Assembly: GCA_033297205.1 (NCBI GenBank)
Contig: MU859080.1
Span: 195,765-259,764 of the forward strand
DNA: 64,000 bases
Direction of reading: 5' to 3'
From: Pseudoneurospora amorphoporcata
Lineage: Eukaryota > Ascomycota > Sordariomycetes > Sordariales > Sordariaceae
The translations under genes and the position numbers were made by a program. The notes beneath the pieces were generated by a model, which was not told the DNA's origin, did not search any database, and was given only the letters and a program-made list of their open reading frames with translations. Below are positions 34,405 through 45,383 of the stretch, piece after piece (positions within the stretch are counted from its first letter, which is position 1; the number at the start of each line of letters is the position of its first letter).

Positions 34405-35003
34405 AGCTCTTGGGGGATCATGTCCAGAACCAGCATCTCGTCCTTCGTCGTCGAGGCCGGTTACATGGATGAAACAGCCGTCGCCGTTGTCCACGGCAAG
34501 GAATTCGGCGGCATCATCTGCGTTTGTACCTTCGCCGATTGCGGGGACACCGATGACGGGGGGTAAGAGGAGGAGTCATATGAATTGATGAAAATTGTTT
34601 GTTGGATCGGGACGTTGGGGAGAGAAGTGAGAAATGAGAAAAGGCATGAGTAGTTGGGCCATGGAGTGTCATATGTACAAGAAATAGCATATACCGTCGC
34701 TCATATTTGCTGTTGAGATACCGATTTCGTGTAAGCCTACCCCAACTGATCGTCCCTGCAGGTAACCCCTGACATGATCGTTGTTGGCACATGTCAACCC
34801 CGCAGTCGCATTTGACGCCGTCCCCAAAACTTCGCTGCAGATATCATCACAGGGGGAAAAAGAGGATCCAATTCTATTCGTTTCGGTAAATATAAAAAAA
34901 AGTCGCTCGCTGGCGAGAGGTTTTTGCCTCTGTTTCTCTCTTTTTACCTCTCCCGTCCCTGCTTCTTCCAGTTGCAACTTGCAAAAAGTCATTCAGCAAC
35001 ACA
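34405..35003. other. spacer upstream of pantoate ligase gene
   Basis: About 600 bp containing the 3' flank of the membrane protein gene and the promoter of the next gene. Nothing else seen. Confidence 0.5.
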
Positions 35004-36335
35004 ATGCGCATGCAATCCACCAACGCCCTGTTTCGGCGCGCAACTTTGTCCTCCTCTTCCTCCACACTCTCCATCGTCCGACGATCCACCTTGACGACCG
35101 GCGGACGCAGCTTCGCAACTTCAACCTCGACAACCCAAACCAGCACAACCACGAACTCGAACTCTTCCGCTCTCCTACAAACCCCCACAAGGACCCAATC
35201 CCATCCTATCCAACGACTCCCCGCCACCACTAACCCCTCAACAACCCGCACCATGGCCTCCGCCTGCGGCACCTCCTCCCCCTCGGGGAGCCACTTGGAG
35301 AAAATCCCAAACACCTCCATCCGCATCCTCCGCACCGTCTCCTCCGTCCGCCGCTTCCGCAAGCACTTAACCGTAGACTCCCGCTCCGTCGCCCTAGTCC
35401 CGACCATGGGCGCCCTTCACACGGGGCATTTACGTCTCATCCGCGCCGCCGCCCGCGACAACCACCACGTTATTGTTTCAATCTACGTCAACCCCGCACA
35501 ATTCGGCGTTCGCGAAGATCTGTCGAGTTACCCAGTAACCTGGGAAGCCGATTGCGCTGCTTTGGCCAAGCTTGACCGGGAACTGGCTGATGACGGGGAG
35601 AATCTGGGCCGGATCTCAGCGGTGTTTGCGCCCACGACGGGGGAGATGTACCCCGGTGGGTTTCCCGGGCAGGAGGTGGACTCAAAGGGGTCGTTTGTTA
35701 CCATAACGCCCGTGGGGGAAGTCCTGGAGGGTAGTAGCCGGCCGACGTTTTTCAGGGGCGTGGCGACGGTTTGCATGAAGCTTTTTAATGTCGTGCAGCC
35801 GACGAGGGTGTATTTCGGGCAGAAGGATGTGCAGCAGACTGTGGTTATCAAGAGGCTGGTGGAGGATTTCTTGATGCCGATTGAGGAGGTTGTTGTGGTG
35901 CCGACGGAGAGAGACGCCAGGGGGGATGGGTTGGCGTTGAGTTCGAGGAATGTTTATTTGGGGGAGAGGAGGCGAGCTGTGGCGAACGTGCTATACAGGG
36001 CGCTTAAGGCGGCGGAGGGCGCTTATGCTGCTGGAGAGGGCGTAAAAGAGAGGGAGGGAATCTTGGGTGCCGCGGATAAAGTGGTGGAGGAGACGCTCAA
36101 AGAACAGATGGCATTGGAGCCCAGCAGAAGGGTCAGGTTCGAAGTGGATTATTTGAGCTTGGCGGACCCGGAGACGATGATGGAGTTGGATGTCGTTGAT
36201 ACTAGCAAGGGAGGGATCTTGAGCGGTGCGGTGAGGTTCTTGCCGGTGGAGGAGCCGAGGGAGGGAGAGGACTTGGGACATAGTGGGGGGCCGTTGGTGA
36301 GGTTGATTGATAATATTATTTTGCCGGGTAAGTGA
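35004..36335 (+). CDS. pan6: pantoate--beta-alanine ligase (pantothenate synthetase)
   Basis: A 443-aa intronless frame. The enzyme adenylates pantoate with ATP and joins it to beta-alanine to give pantothenate, the precursor of coenzyme A. Motifs: VPTMGALHTGHLRLI with the HxGH nucleotide-binding signature (about 132-146), YVNPAQFG, PTTGEMYPGGFPG, YFGQKDVQQTVVIKRL with the GQKD signature (about 271) and LALSSRNVYL. The first 115 residues precede the catalytic core, are rich in Ser, Thr and Arg and nearly lack acidic residues, suggesting mitochondrial targeting or a low-complexity extension. Later starts exist, one at 35253 (MASACG). Its stop overlaps a donor-like GTAAGTGAG. Confidence 0.94.
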   Translation: MRMQSTNALFRRATLSSSSSTLSIVRRSTLTTGGRSFATSTSTTQTSTTTNSNSSALLQTPTRTQSHPIQRLPATTNPSTTRTMASACGTSSPSGSHLEKIPNTSIRILRTVSSVRRFRKHLTVDSRSVALVPTMGALHTGHLRLIRAAARDNHHVIVSIYVNPAQFGVREDLSSYPVTWEADCAALAKLDRELADDGENLGRISAVFAPTTGEMYPGGFPGQEVDSKGSFVTITPVGEVLEGSSRPTFFRGVATVCMKLFNVVQPTRVYFGQKDVQQTVVIKRLVEDFLMPIEEVVVVPTERDARGDGLALSSRNVYLGERRRAVANVLYRALKAAEGAYAAGEGVKEREGILGAADKVVEETLKEQMALEPSRRVRFEVDYLSLADPETMMELDVVDTSKGGILSGAVRFLPVEEPREGEDLGHSGGPLVRLIDNIILPGK

Positions 36336-37193
36336 GTGTATAGAGCTGTTGTTGTTAGACGGCATTTTGCATGGATTTGGCGTAGGTGATAGAGTTTCCG
36401 TTGGAACGCATTAAAAGTTACTTGCGATTGGCATTTTCCAAGAGTTGTATTTGCCTGTATCTACGTTTGAGTTGCATAGTGCTTCTTAATCTTCTATGCC
36501 CTAAATAAAGCTATCAAGCTCTCAGTTGCTCACCCGTGATGGCCTCCCTTCTCGCTCTGACTACTAATGTTGAAGAATGACAACATCCCGTTATCAGACC
36601 TTCCATGTTACCACCTCCTAGTACCCTTCGTTTAAAGCAGAACCACCGGCTCCAAGGATAGCTGCCTCTTATCCCTTCCAGCCGATCCTCCAAACATCAA
36701 TGGGCACAAAGAGCCACTGGAACTCGGCACCGTGGTTTGAGTTCTATTCACCTGTCTCATCGTCGTCTTGACTTGATTTTCAAGAGTCCGTGGCGCGACT
36801 CCAAGCCACAGTGGTCCCGGCTCTTCAAACCCAGACCAGAGGTTCTCTAGTCGCATATTCTGCGCGTCTCGAACGGACTCTTGTATCCTGGAACAGCCTG
36901 CCGAGCCGGCTATGTTATGAAGAGACGAGCCTATTCCGTAGCAAAGCATAGCTCCCACCAAAGGTTTCTTGGCTCCTGTACCAACAATCGTGTCCGTGAC
37001 AGCTCGTGTCGGCGTCAACTCTGAGCGCATTCGCTCAATGGCTTTTTATCGGACCATGCTGAGCATCGTACTCGCCCCTGTTCCTTGGCATTTCCCAAAA
37101 TCCATTTGAGGCGAGCCGAAGACGTTGAAAATTTTGCGTTGTAGTATTGTATCGTATCGTGGTGTGTGTCGTATCTTTATCCCCGTCTCCACC
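36336..37193. other. convergent 3' spacer
   Basis: About 860 bp between the pantoate ligase gene (+) and the POP4 gene (-). A 132-aa minus-strand frame at 36632-37030 has no recognisable motif and I do not call it. Confidence 0.45.
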
Positions 37194-37952
37194 TCACAGA
37201 ATCTTGGAGAAGTGCGACCTGAACTTCTTGTTCGCGCGATCTGCCGACCGAAACTGGAACTGCTCGCCGTGTACCTCGAAGATCATTTTCGGTTGTTCGG
37301 CCTCTGTTTGTTGTTGTTGCTGTGGTAGTGGTTGATCGTCGCCTTGTCCTTCCTCTGTCGTCGTCGTGACCGTCGCCGTCGCCAGCGGCACCTCAATCCT
37401 AAACACCGTCCCCTCCTTCGGCACCACCTTCCTCTGATTTTTCTTGGTTACCACCTCAAACGTAAACCTCGAATCCTTAATCACAATCCCCCTGATTCCG
37501 ACCCGACTCACGCACCCGCTCCTGACAACCTCCACCTCGGCCCCATGAAAATCCGCACTCGTCAGCTTCGACGCCGCCCCCTCACCACCGGTGTATATCT
37601 CGTTGCCCAGAATCTCACGGATGTATCCCAGCCAGAGCTGGTGCAGCGGCTCGAACAGGGCGTATTTCTGGCCCGAGCCGGGGACCTCGTAGAGCCTCAG
37701 CTTGCGGCGCTCGTTGGCGGAGAGAGGCTTCGGTTTTAGCGCCTTTTTGCGGGAGAGGCGCTTCTTTTCACGTTCGCGGCGGCGGGCGGCGCGGGCGTCG
37801 GAGGGAGGAGGGGAGGATGGGCAAAGGAAGAGAGGGCGTTGTTGGATTTTTTCGGCGAGGATGCGTTTGGATTCTTCGGGGTCGAAGGCGCGCGAGAGGA
37901 GGACGGCGGCGATGGGTTGGGATTTGGAGGAGGTCTGGGATGTTGAGTCCAT
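37194..37952 (-). CDS. pop4: ribonuclease P/MRP protein subunit Pop4 (Rpp29)
   Basis: 252 aa, intronless. An Arg/Lys-rich helical N-terminal half (RRREREKKRLSRKKALKP) precedes the Sm-like p29 domain. That domain starts at YALFEPLHQLWLGYIREILG and runs through FHGAEVEVVRSGCVSRVGIRGIVIKD and FRIEVPLA, with the final strand FEVHGEQFQFRSADR. The subunit binds the catalytic RNA of RNase P and RNase MRP, which process pre-tRNA 5' ends and pre-rRNA. A Gln/Thr-rich insert before the last strand is unusual. The start at 37952 follows directly on a (CA)n repeat that, if translated from further upstream, would give a His-Thr run; this favours the chosen ATG. Confidence 0.92.
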   Translation of the reverse strand: MDSTSQTSSKSQPIAAVLLSRAFDPEESKRILAEKIQQRPLFLCPSSPPPSDARAARRREREKKRLSRKKALKPKPLSANERRKLRLYEVPGSGQKYALFEPLHQLWLGYIREILGNEIYTGGEGAASKLTSADFHGAEVEVVRSGCVSRVGIRGIVIKDSRFTFEVVTKKNQRKVVPKEGTVFRIEVPLATATVTTTTEEGQGDDQPLPQQQQQTEAEQPKMIFEVHGEQFQFRSADRANKKFRSHFSKIL

Positions 37953-37974
37953 TGTGTGTGTGTGTGTGTGTGTG
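37953..37974. repeat. (TG)n / (CA)n microsatellite
   Basis: About 11 TG units on the plus strand. On the minus strand these are CA repeats that end directly at the POP4 start codon, so they form the last part of its 5' leader. Confidence 0.9.
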
Positions 37975-38808
37975 GTGCGAGGGTGTCCTCCGGTTGCGTG
38001 GTCTTGGGTTTGGGGAGTATTCGGGATCGATATCAAGGTATGGTCGCAAAGGTGAAAAGATGGTGATGTGAAGGCAAGCTCCCAATTGCGATGGACAGGT
38101 TCGAGAATTGATTAAAGCAGAAGGCGTCAAGATAAAAAGCTTCAAGAAAATTGGAACCACTGCACCTTTCCCTGTCGGCTCGTGTTACCCCGCTGTTACC
38201 CCAGGGCACCTTAACGGCTCTGTGATCCCTGCTGGTGACGCTTTCCAGTGGCGGCAGGCAAGATTCCATTACAGTGGGCGCTCTAACAATTGGATGGCAC
38301 TTAAGCATTCCCGATGTTAAGTGGAAGGTACCGTTCCTTCATTGGCATGGTCTTGGTGCTTGGGTCTGGATGCATTGAACCGAGGAATAGGAATCATTTA
38401 TCGCTTGACTCTTCCTTCTTTCCTTCTGGTTGTGATGACGGTTGCAGTGGCAAGTTGAAGACTCTTTTCCATGTTCCAACAACGCTGATACCCTGGATCA
38501 TTGCTGGATCAAGTCATTGCCAGTTATTGCAGTGCCCACTACGAGTCTACACCACTTCATCTCTTCCATCCCGTCTCCAAGTCGTACCTCCCGAGTCCTG
38601 CCGACGACAACTACTTGCATCGAGACGTACGCCTCACCTCACCACACGCGGCCAAACACGCACGACAGGAACACAGAACTGGTCAAGTTGGTGGAAGGAA
38701 TACCATTGGGATCTTGGACCAGACAAGCCCCACTGGAGAGACGACTGGGACTCAAAGCTGCACGAGAAACAACCAGGGTACCCGAGAGCAGTTGATAAAG
38801 AGACCACA
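37975..38808. other. divergent promoter spacer
   Basis: About 830 bp shared by the POP4 gene (-) and the acyltransferase gene (+). Open frames across it are in several registers and show no motif. Confidence 0.5.
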
Positions 38809-41549
38809 ATGGCCGACGAACAAGATGGACGCGACAACAAGCCGGCGCAAGTCGAGGACTCGGCGCCCGATCTGCGCATTCTAGGTGACCGCATCACTCT
38901 CCAGCCCAGCGGTTTTGTGGCGCCCGCCAAGGGTGCCGTAGGTGATGAGAAGGAGGAGGCTCTGATGAAGAACATGGCGCGCTTTCGCTCGGAGCCGCTA
39001 CAGTATGTTCGACATTAATGACAAGTTGATTCACTGGAACAACCTACTAACAGCCGTCCAGATTCCTCCGCGAAGTCTCCCTCTACGTCTCCGGCACAGG
39101 CTGGCGCGCCTACGACGATATCATCGGCCAACCCGTCTTCTACCCAGGCTATACCGAGCACATCAAGTCGCAAGTCATGTCGGCCACGCTATTGCAGACC
39201 AAAATCGCACAACTGGCAGAAATGCGTCTATCAGTCGAGGAGAAGCAGGGGCTGCTCAACAAGAACGACAGGAACTTCGAGACCAAGCGCAACCAGCGCC
39301 GCTCCGTACTCGTCCAGAGTCTCCAAGAGGTCGCCGAACAGCTTACGGACAACATGGTGTGCAAGATGGAGAGCAAGACCTTCATCAGGGGTGCTTACTA
39401 CATGGTCACCCAGCTGCTGTTGAGGGCCTACCACCAAGGCATTCACGTCTCGAGTGAGGAGGTGCTGAGGTTGCGGAATGTGGCCCGGGAAGCGGAGAAG
39501 AAGGGGCAGAGCATCATCTTCTTGCCGTGCCATCGGTCCCATGTCGACTACGTTGCGTCCCAGTTGCTTTGCTATAGACTGGGCTTGACTATGCCAGTCA
39601 TTGTCGCTGGTGATAACTTGAACTTTCCGCTGGTAGGAACCTTCTTACAGCATGCCGGTAAGTCACTGGTCTTCCAAGTACTCACTTTCTCCCATCCACC
39701 CTAACTGCTCGACAGGTGCCATGTTTATCCGCCGTTCCTTTGGCGATGACCAACTATACAGCACTCTAGTGCAAGCCTACATTGACGTCCTCCTCCAGGG
39801 CGGCTACAACTTCGAATGCTTCATCGAAGGCGGCCGCTCACGTACGGGGAAGCTGCTACCGCCCAAGTTCGGCATTCTCAGCTTCATCCTCGACAGTATC
39901 CTTTCCGGCCGTGTTCAAGACACCGTTATCTGCCCGGTATCATACCAATACGACAAGGTGGTGGAAACAGAGGGCTACGTGACAGAACTGCTGGGCGTAC
40001 CCAAGAAAAAGGAGAACCTGGCAGACTTCCTTAGTGGCGGATCAAGCGTGCTGTCACTCCGCCTGGGTAGGGTCGACGTCCGCTTCCATGAACCGTGGAG
40101 CCTAAAGGGTTTCGTTGACGAACAGGTTGCCAGGCTGTCCAAGGTACCGTCTAGCATCAACTGGAAGGATATGAAGAACTCCGTTGTACGTCAGAAGCTT
40201 CTCCGGACTCTCGGGTACAAGGTCTTGGCGGACATCAATGACGTTTCGGTGGTGATGCCAACTGCTTTGATCGGTACCGTCCTACTGACCCTCCGCGGCC
40301 GGGGTGTTGGCCGTGCTGAACTGATTCGCCGTGTCGAGTGGTTGACGGCACGTGTCCGAGCCAAGGGAGGGCGTGTCGCCCATTTCGGTAACACGCCAGT
40401 CCCGGATGTGATTGAGCGTGGTCTGGAGGTCCTTGGAAAAGACCTGGTTGGTGTTGTCGAAGGCCTGGCGGAGCCCACCTACTATGCCGTTGACCGGTTC
40501 CAGCTGTCTTTCTACCGCAACATGACCATCCACCTCTTTATTTCGGAAGCGCTTGTCGCAGCGGCTCTGTATACGCGCGTCAAGCGTGGTGGCGGACCGG
40601 CGATCCAAGATATCTCGTACCAGGACCTACATGACCAAGTACTTTTCCTGTCGTCGCTGTTCCGCGGCGAGTTCATTTACTCTGGAGAGGGTCTGGCGGT
40701 CAACTTGGAGAAGACGCTCATGGGACTAGAGGCGGACAATGTCGTGTTCCTAGAGAGGGATGAGCTCACAGGTGCGATCACCAAGGTCGGATTGTCGGAT
40801 GCGGAGCGCGCTGCGGGCAGAGAGAACTACGATTTTTACTGCTTCCTTATCTGGCCCTTCATCGAGGCAAGCTGGCTTGCTTCAGTGTCGATCATGGGGT
40901 TGACGCCTCCGCTGGGGCAGAAGGATGATATCTGGATTCAGGTTTCCAAGGCACAGGAGAGTGCCCAACTTGTGAGTTCCTGCCAACCCCCCAACTTACC
41001 CAGTCCTGCATTATGTGTTGCAACAAGGACTAACAATATTTCCCTTAGCTCGGCAAAACCCTCTACCACCAAGGTGACCTCTCCTACTTCGAAGCTGTCA
41101 ACAAGGAAACGCTCAAGAACTCGTACCAGCGCTTCGAAGAAGAGGGCATCATCCAAGTCGTCAAGTCCAAGGATCCTAAGGTGCCTCCACGGATGCGTCT
41201 TGCGCCCGAATGGCGGCCCGCCAGAGACAACATCTCGGGCGTCCTCATCGCTTCGGGCCGTCTGTGGGATTTCACCGAGAAGATCGCGTCAAGCAGGCGA
41301 GAGGGCAAGAACAGACGTGATGGTGCCACGGTGAGCACCAGGGTGGTCAGGTTGACGGACGATCTGGGCCAGAAGCTGTTTGAGGCAGCGATTGAGGGGA
41401 CGGATAGCAAGAAAGGGAAAGGAAAGGGTAAAGGGAAGGGTAAAGGAGGTGCGCCGGCGAGGTTGAGTAAGGAGGATGAAAAGATTCTGACGGCGGATTT
41501 GAAGGAGAGTAAGAGGAGGAGGACACTGGAGAATCGGGCGCATTTGTGA
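38809..41549 (+). CDS. glycerol-3-phosphate / dihydroxyacetone-phosphate acyltransferase, PlsB/GNPAT type
   Basis: Exons 38809-39002, 39062-39657, 39716-40971 and 41049-41549 give 848 aa; all phases close. Acyltransferase block I is PCHRSHVDY (His222 and Asp227, the HX4D catalytic pair), block II GAMFIRRSFGDD, block III FIEGGRSRTGKLLPPKFG (about 299-316), followed by CPVSYQYDK. The family transfers an acyl chain to the sn-1 position of glycerol-3-phosphate or DHAP, the first step of phospholipid or ether-lipid synthesis. The GGRSRTGK form is that of bacterial PlsB and animal GNPAT, unlike yeast Gat1/Gat2. Near the C-terminus there is a GKGKGKGKGKGG run. I cannot settle the substrate or whether it is peroxisomal; the C-terminus RAHL is a possible but weak PTS1-like tripeptide. 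Confidence 0.9.
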
Positions 41550-42021
41550 AAGGGGTTAGGTGGAGGGATTTGGAAAGCGTAATACATAACATAGATAAGC
41601 GAGAGAATACCTATGTGATGATGCCATCCCGGTTGTGTTTTGTCATTCTTATCTTTCCATCGTCAGCGCGTCGTCCCTTTGGACTGTTCACTCTATGGTT
41701 GGGCCTGCGGTTAGTAATTTCATCAGGGCCGTGTAATGAAGCTCCCAGACGGCATGATTTCGTTACTAGTAGTGGAAGCACTGGCGGATTGACACCAGGG
41801 CAGGGACTCTGGTCTTGGCACAGAACTTCAGCGCATCCAAGGATATCAGTCAGCGGCCTTAACAATTTATTACGCCTGTCCACCAATGGACCTGAACTTT
41901 GGACTGCCGTCTGCAGATTCCGTTCGCATCTTCCTTCGCGTCTGCATCAAACCTCAAAACCCCGGCGTCTCGCCAACTTGCAGCATCAGAGTACCACGAC
42001 CTTTGCAGACACTTTGTTGAA
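41550..42021. other. spacer upstream of ASA1
   Basis: About 470 bp between two same-strand genes; nothing recognised. Confidence 0.5.
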
Positions 42022-43543
42022 ATGGCGGTCGAGGGCCGGCCTCCAACACCAAAGTCAATCCTTCGGGGTCACAAGGCGCAGGTACATGCCGCCACCTTCA
42101 TCCGCAACAATGAGCGTCTCGTCACTGGTGATGCCGATGGATTCGTCATCGCCTGGGACCTGACCATCATGAGGCCTCGCGCGGTATGGCAGGCTCACGA
42201 GAACGCTATCCTAGGAATTGCCGGATGGGGTAACGACCGATTCATAACACATGGTAGGGACAACAAGCTCATCGTCTGGAAGCTCACGGGCGATGATGAG
42301 AGCCGGATGAGCACCACGCTTCCACTCGACCCATGTACAGAGCCGCGACCAAAGCCATGGATATTGCATCTCCTGGAGGTCAACACCATGAACTTTTGTT
42401 CTTTCTCATATTGCCCTGTTCCGGTTCCTGTGCTACCAGGTCAGCAAGCAGGCCAAAGTCAAGACACAGCAGCAGAAGAGTCAAAGTCCGCGTCAGAGCT
42501 ACTCATCGCAGTTCCCAACACGCTGGCGTCCGAAGCGGTAATTACGTCCGATGAAGAAAACCCCCTTCTCTGGTCCGAAAACTCACTGACTCCCGCAGAT
42601 TGACATTTTCCATCTCCCTTCCCAGACGCGCCGCCATACTGTTAAGCTAGGAGACAAGAACGGCATGGTCATGGCCGTGGCACTGTTCAACCAGGCACAC
42701 TCCCTAACCCTGGTGGCTGGATATGAAAATGGCCTTGCCATTGTGGCCCATCGTGATCCCATCAAGAATGACTGGATACCCCTATACCAAGCAACCTGTC
42801 ATTCTCAACCTATTCTGTCCTTGTCTATCTCTCCTGCCCGGGATTTCTTCCTCACGTCAAGCGCAGATGCGGTCATCGCTAAGCACCCCCTGCCTCCTGT
42901 GGTCTCACAGGATACAACATGGATAAACATCACAGCGACTCAGGCCGTTCAAGTGTCTGAGAGTGAAGATGGCAACGGACCTGTCAACGCAGGGGACGAA
43001 GCCGTGGGAAAGTCTCTGCTTGGCGCGGCCTTGGTCAAGGCGAAGCAGAATCCTTCATCGCAACAGAAACCATCACACAAGCCCCAGGAAGCACAAACCC
43101 AGCCCCTGAAGACTGTCAACACGAGACATGCAGGACAGCAAAGCATCGAAATCCGCTCTGATGGCTTGATCTTTGCCACTGCCGGCTGGGATAGCAAGGT
43201 CCGCGTCTATTCCGCAAAGACGCTCAAAGAGGTTGCCGTCCTGAAATGGCACCAGGTTGGATGCTACGCGGTCGCTTTTGCCGATATTGCTCCAAAGGCT
43301 AGTGCTCCTTCGATAAACGACCAAAATCCTAAGGCAACCGAATCGACCACTGGGGCCGAACCGAATGGGTCTGATGCCCTGGGTCATGGAACCCAGAAAT
43401 CAAACGTGGACAAGAGCCTCACCGTCGTACCGAAGCTTGTCGAACTGACAGTCAGGGATAAGCGTCTCAGACAGGCAAAGACGGCACATTGGCTGGCTTC
43501 CGGAAGCAAGGACGGAAAGGTCAGTCTCTGGGATGTCTTCTAG
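42022..43543 (+). CDS. asa1: WD40 protein, ASTRA-associated protein 1 (ASA1)-like
   Basis: Exons 42022-42537 and 42599-43543 give 486 aa. WD repeats: SILRGHKAQVHAATF / FVIAWDL, VWQAHENAILGIAGW / NKLIVWKL, a middle set ending in AIDIFHLPSQTRRH, VAGYENGLAIVAH, SQPILSLSISPARDFFLTSSAD, and a terminal pair GWDSKVRVYSAKTL and WLASGSKDGKVSLWDVF. A long low-complexity Gln/Lys/Pro insert sits before the last two repeats. The layout matches fungal Asa1, a component of the ASTRA complex linked to assembly of TOR-family kinases and chromatin remodellers in yeast. The family call rests on repeat layout and overall resemblance. Confidence 0.82.
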
Positions 43544-44886
43544 ACGTTCGATGCGGCCGCGGCAACGTGGAATTAAGTATCTTGGGGAGCGCTTGAACAG
43601 AAAAGATTGCGGCTTCACCCATGGCATCCCAGTCGACAAAAGCAAAGGCGGGAAGCAGCATCAATCGAGCTCCACATGAATGACCCCATTTTACTCTGTG
43701 TAATAGAGGTTGGGCATCCGTGATGTCAGGGGAGAGGAGGTTTCACTTGACAACAACACTGCCATGCTCCGTATATGGTTCCAGAATTCCTCAGGCTTGG
43801 CAAGTGAGCCCGTGACGGGGGTGCGGTTTTGCAGCAGGTCATGCTCTTGGCGCCATCCCCAATTTCACGCTCGGCAACTCAAGCCGATGCACTTCTCTGA
43901 CACAGGGTTACCCAACCCGGTCCGGGTAGCTGGCGTTCCAGATCCCGATCTGCCCCCTAATCATGGCCGGCTCCCCAAACAGGAAACTGTTGTGCAATTG
44001 GAGAGTGGTGATAGGCCAGCCAGACACGACTCCGTCGGGCCCCTACGACGCCATCTGTCGGCAAGTCACGTTCTATCGATGCGGAATCTTGACGACGACA
44101 AGCTGAAATCGGAAGAAAAAAGCCATACCGCGATCCCACAGATCTGGCTGGCCAACTAGCTCTCGTCATGGCAAGCAGGGCAGTCATCAAGCCTCTATCG
44201 CCCCAGCCATCCTTGCAAAGGCTCCTGTTGTACTCCTGCCTGTAACCAGCCCAGCACATACACATAACACCACTTTCCAAGACATGCATACTCTCACATT
44301 GGCTTGCATTGGAGCAAATGGGCCATTTTGTGCCCCCTTGTGCCATCTGGATAGTCGACAAGAGTTACAGAGTCAACCTAGTTGTGCCCCCAGCCAGTAT
44401 CACTGCTTCCCACATAGGCGCCCTTGATCAAGGCCCTTGCTCACATTGGCATATCCATGTCCTTTTCAGAGCGTAGTCTGTCTTGTGTGTCTCGACAATT
44501 CTTACCTCTTCTACTGGGCCTTCCCCTGAGAGAATTCCGAACGCCTCGACCGGAGTTGCTGTATCGACCCAAAACGCAGCATCACTTCCGAGGCATCCGC
44601 TTTACTTTACCTGGTCCTTCTCCCCAGATTACATGTATTAGCGAGCGTTCGGCTGCCTGCCTGTTATTATCTGTTTCCACGGATCTCGATCGGGATACGC
44701 CGCGGCCCGACTTTTGGCAAATTCTGAGCTGTTTCTTCTTGATGACGGTTGCCGTGTTTCTAGAACAGACCCATCACCTTTCCATTCGACACCGAGACAC
44801 GCTTCGTGGCGTTGCCTTTGCGGCCCCTGCTGCGTTCAACATCCTTGCGGACGTCAGTGGCCACCGGGGTCAGGGTTCAGAAGAAA
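43544..44886. other. 1.3-kb spacer upstream of regulator 1
   Basis: Long upstream region of the first Zn2Cys6 gene. A 149-aa plus frame (43710-44159) and a 166-aa frame (44424-44924) have no motifs; I do not call them. A long 5' leader is possible. Confidence 0.45.
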
Positions 44887-45342
44887 ATGAATCCAGGCGT
44901 CCAACACCCAAAAATACACACTAATCACTGGAATGTTGAACAACGGCATCGTGCCTTACCACCGCCATCATCAGCCCACCTTGCTGCATTCGAAGATCAC
45001 TCACAGCCGTCCTATCCTGCCGTCACCGACTCGTATCCGACTAGCGGCGGCCCTTACGAGGTGTCGCCAACAGCGAAACGGGTAAGGATACCAGGCGTCC
45101 TGGCATCTTTGTCGGCTGCAGGCTGGACCACAGGTCAACAGCATGGCCAAGCTCATGATGCAGAACTAGGGCCATCTACTGAAACGGACCCAGGAGCTCC
45201 CAAGTCCAGTTACCGTGAGAAGAGGAATGACGATATCACGGTGAAGAAGAAGTTCAACGCAACACCGCAAAGCGGCGGCGGCGGCGGCGGCAGCAGCAGC
45301 AGCAGCGGCAGCAATATCAACGCTAACAACAGCAACAACAGC

Positions 45343-45383
<41 letters not shown>

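Noticed and set aside
36632..37030. 132-aa minus-strand frame between PanC and POP4 genes
   Set aside because: No recognisable family and located in a convergent 3' spacer; could be reconsidered with RNA-seq.
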